Below are positions 5,360 to 6,280 of a stretch of DNA of 6,280 nucleotides, in pieces. Source of the stretch: Candidatus Harrisonbacteria bacterium RIFCSPLOWO2_02_FULL_45_10c (GTDB lineage Bacteria > Patescibacteriota > Minisyncoccia > UBA6257 > 02-FULL-45-10c); the NCBI GenBank assembly GCA_001818705.1, contig MHJM01000007.1, forward strand, positions 1 through 6,280, given 5' to 3'. A program made the translations under genes and the position numbers. Position 1 is the stretch's first letter; each line of letters starts with the position of its first letter. The notes below the pieces were generated by a model. The model saw only the letters and a list, made by a program, of their open reading frames with translations, was not told the DNA's origin and searched no databases.

Positions 5360-6280
5360 ACCCTCGGCTTTTTTTATTTTCAATACAGAATCGTTGATCG
5401 AAAAAATATCCTTAATTTTATCGGTTGTCCCAGGTAAAAATGGTTTCAGAAAATCTGCTATACATAAAATACTAATACTATACTGCACAATCTTTTGCTT
5501 TAAAAAAGCTTCGTCTTTAATGGCCCATGGCTTATCATTATTAATAATAACATCTAAGTTGTGTATTGAATCCCATAAGCCGATCAATAACTTATCAAAT
5601 CCATATCGCTCGAACCACTTCTCATAATCTGGTGAGTATTGAGATTTTATAATCTTATCTATAGGTTCAGAAATTTCTAAAATATCAAATCTTGCTCCAA
5701 GTGTCGCAACTCGCGAAACCAAGTTACCTAGACCATTGGCTAAATCGCCATTATAACGCTCTTTAAACTTTTCATAACTAAAATCTCCATCCTCATAAGA
5801 TGGAATTTCCCGAAGTAAATAATATCGTACCGCGTCAGTACCATATCTTTTTACCAGCTCAAATGGGTCAATTACATTACCAACTGACTTCGACATTTTT
5901 TCTCCGTCAACCGTAATAAATCCGTGCACAAAAATATTTTTGGGCAGCGGCAAATTAGCGGACAATAGCATCGCCGGCCAAATGGCCCCATGAAATCGTA
6001 AGATATCTTTTCCGATACAGTGAACATCTGCCGGATGTTCTTCCCATGCCTTAATTCCACCATAGCCGCTGATATAATTGCTCAAGGCATCTGCCCAGAC
6101 ATACATTGTTTGGGTATCGTCTTCCGGAACCGGTACTCCCCAATCCAAATCCTTTCTCGGGCGGGAAAAACTCACGTCCTCCAGCCCCTCTTCCAGCAAT
6201 GCGAGAATCTCATTTTTCCGACTTTCCGGAACTATTCTTAATTCGTTATTCCTAATTCTCGATTCAATTTCTTTCGTATA
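5342..6280 (-). CDS. metG: Methionyl-tRNA synthetase, C-terminal part (5' end beyond window)
   Basis: MetRS charges initiator and elongator tRNA-Met with methionine in the cytoplasm. The visible 312 codons are open up to the window edge. The first in-window initiation-type codon (TTG at 6199) is internal, because recognisable MetRS sequence (PESRKNEILALLEEGLEDV) runs through it. Landmarks in order are DWGVPVP, YVWADALSNYISG, the FHGAIWPAMLL strand-helix, KMSKS at 5899-5885 (ITVDGEKMSKSVGNVIDP), the RYGTDAVRYYLLRE helix, the GNLVSRV anticodon-domain helix and NDKPWAI. The protein stops soon after LKPFLPGTTDKI, so the optional C-terminal tRNA-binding (EMAPII-like) domain is absent. HIGH and the zinc knuckle lie outside the window. 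An ATTCNNN array encodes part of the helix/loop before PESRKNE. GC falls from about 55% to about 33% at roughly position 5940. The stop codon lies at the foot of the kinase gene's terminator. Confidence 0.97.
   Translation of the reverse strand, partial: YTKEIESRIRNNELRIVPESRKNEILALLEEGLEDVSFSRPRKDLDWGVPVPEDDTQTMYVWADALSNYISGYGGIKAWEEHPADVHCIGKDILRFHGAIWPAMLLSANLPLPKNIFVHGFITVDGEKMSKSVGNVIDPFELVKRYGTDAVRYYLLREIPSYEDGDFSYEKFKERYNGDLANGLGNLVSRVATLGARFDILEISEPIDKIIKSQYSPDYEKWFERYGFDKLLIGLWDSIHNLDVIINNDKPWAIKDEAFLKQKIVQYSISILCIADFLKPFLPGTTDKIKDIFSINDSVLKIKKAEGLFPRL
5344..5380 (+). terminator. Intrinsic terminator embedded in the overlapping kinase/metG ends
   Basis: AAAGCCG (5344-5350) pairs with CGGCTTT (5365-5371). 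The stem is extended by GGG (5351-5353) with CCC (5361-5363) across one bulged T, leaving a 7-nt A-rich loop. A T-rich tail (5369-5380) makes it directional for the plus strand. The kinase stop TAA (5357-5359) lies in the loop. On the minus strand only TTTAG follows the stem, so metG has no obvious terminator of its own here. Confidence 0.88.
6234..6268 (-). repeat. Heptanucleotide repeat array C (5 units) inside metG
   Basis: Five contiguous plus-strand units of ATTCNNN start at 6234, 6241, 6248, 6255 and 6262, giving the same length and orientation as the array at 3614-3648. Read in the metG frame they encode IESRIRNNELRI, directly upstream of the conserved PESRKNE of MetRS. The next seven bases (6269-6275) no longer fit the unit, so the array boundary is clear. 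Confidence 0.85.

Noticed and set aside
6199..6199. TTG at 6199 as the metG start
   Set aside because: Conserved MetRS sequence continues upstream in the same frame to the window edge, so this codon is internal.

Overview
The window reads as a compact bacterial chromosome segment, most likely from a Patescibacteria/CPR-type organism. The reasons are short versions of housekeeping enzymes (an 804-residue LeuRS with almost nothing at the leucine-specific-domain site, and a MetRS ending right after its anticodon-binding domain), genes packed so tightly that stop codons lie inside terminator hairpins, weak or absent Shine-Dalgarno sites on several genes, and two unrecognised small proteins. The standard code fits: Trp is encoded by TGG and no in-frame TGA is needed. 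The lineage is an inference from gene style, not from a marker phylogeny.

Layout, left to right. Positions 1-71 hold the start of a minus-strand membrane protein that runs off the left edge. leuS (leucyl-tRNA synthetase) fills 84-2498 on the minus strand, with a 108-bp leader upstream. A minus-strand intrinsic terminator (2607-2635) closes the preceding unit, which consists of tatD (3155-4000) followed by an unrecognised 162-codon Cys/His-rich ORF (2623-3111). A divergent plus-strand pair follows: an unrecognised 185-aa protein (4041-4598) and a P-loop nucleotide-kinase-like protein (4739-5359). Each has its own plausible promoter and its own terminator. The right end (5342-6280) is the C-terminal part of metG (methionyl-tRNA synthetase) on the minus strand, convergent with the kinase gene and overlapping it by 18 bp.

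The window joins translation enzymes (LeuRS, MetRS) with a TatD nuclease. metG followed by tatD on one strand is a familiar bacterial neighbourhood. Here it is split by the oppositely oriented two-gene plus-strand block, which looks like an insertion or inversion.

The most unusual signal is a dispersed heptanucleotide repeat, unit ATTCNNN, found as three arrays of 4-5 units. Two lie in tatD and one in metG, all translated in frame. They make the same peptide theme (R-I-x-N-N-E-L-x-I) in two unrelated enzymes, at positions that should be variable surface loops. metG also shows a sharp GC change, from about 55% in its catalytic part to about 33% in its 3' part. I see no tRNA, rRNA, CRISPR array, IS element or complete mobile element.
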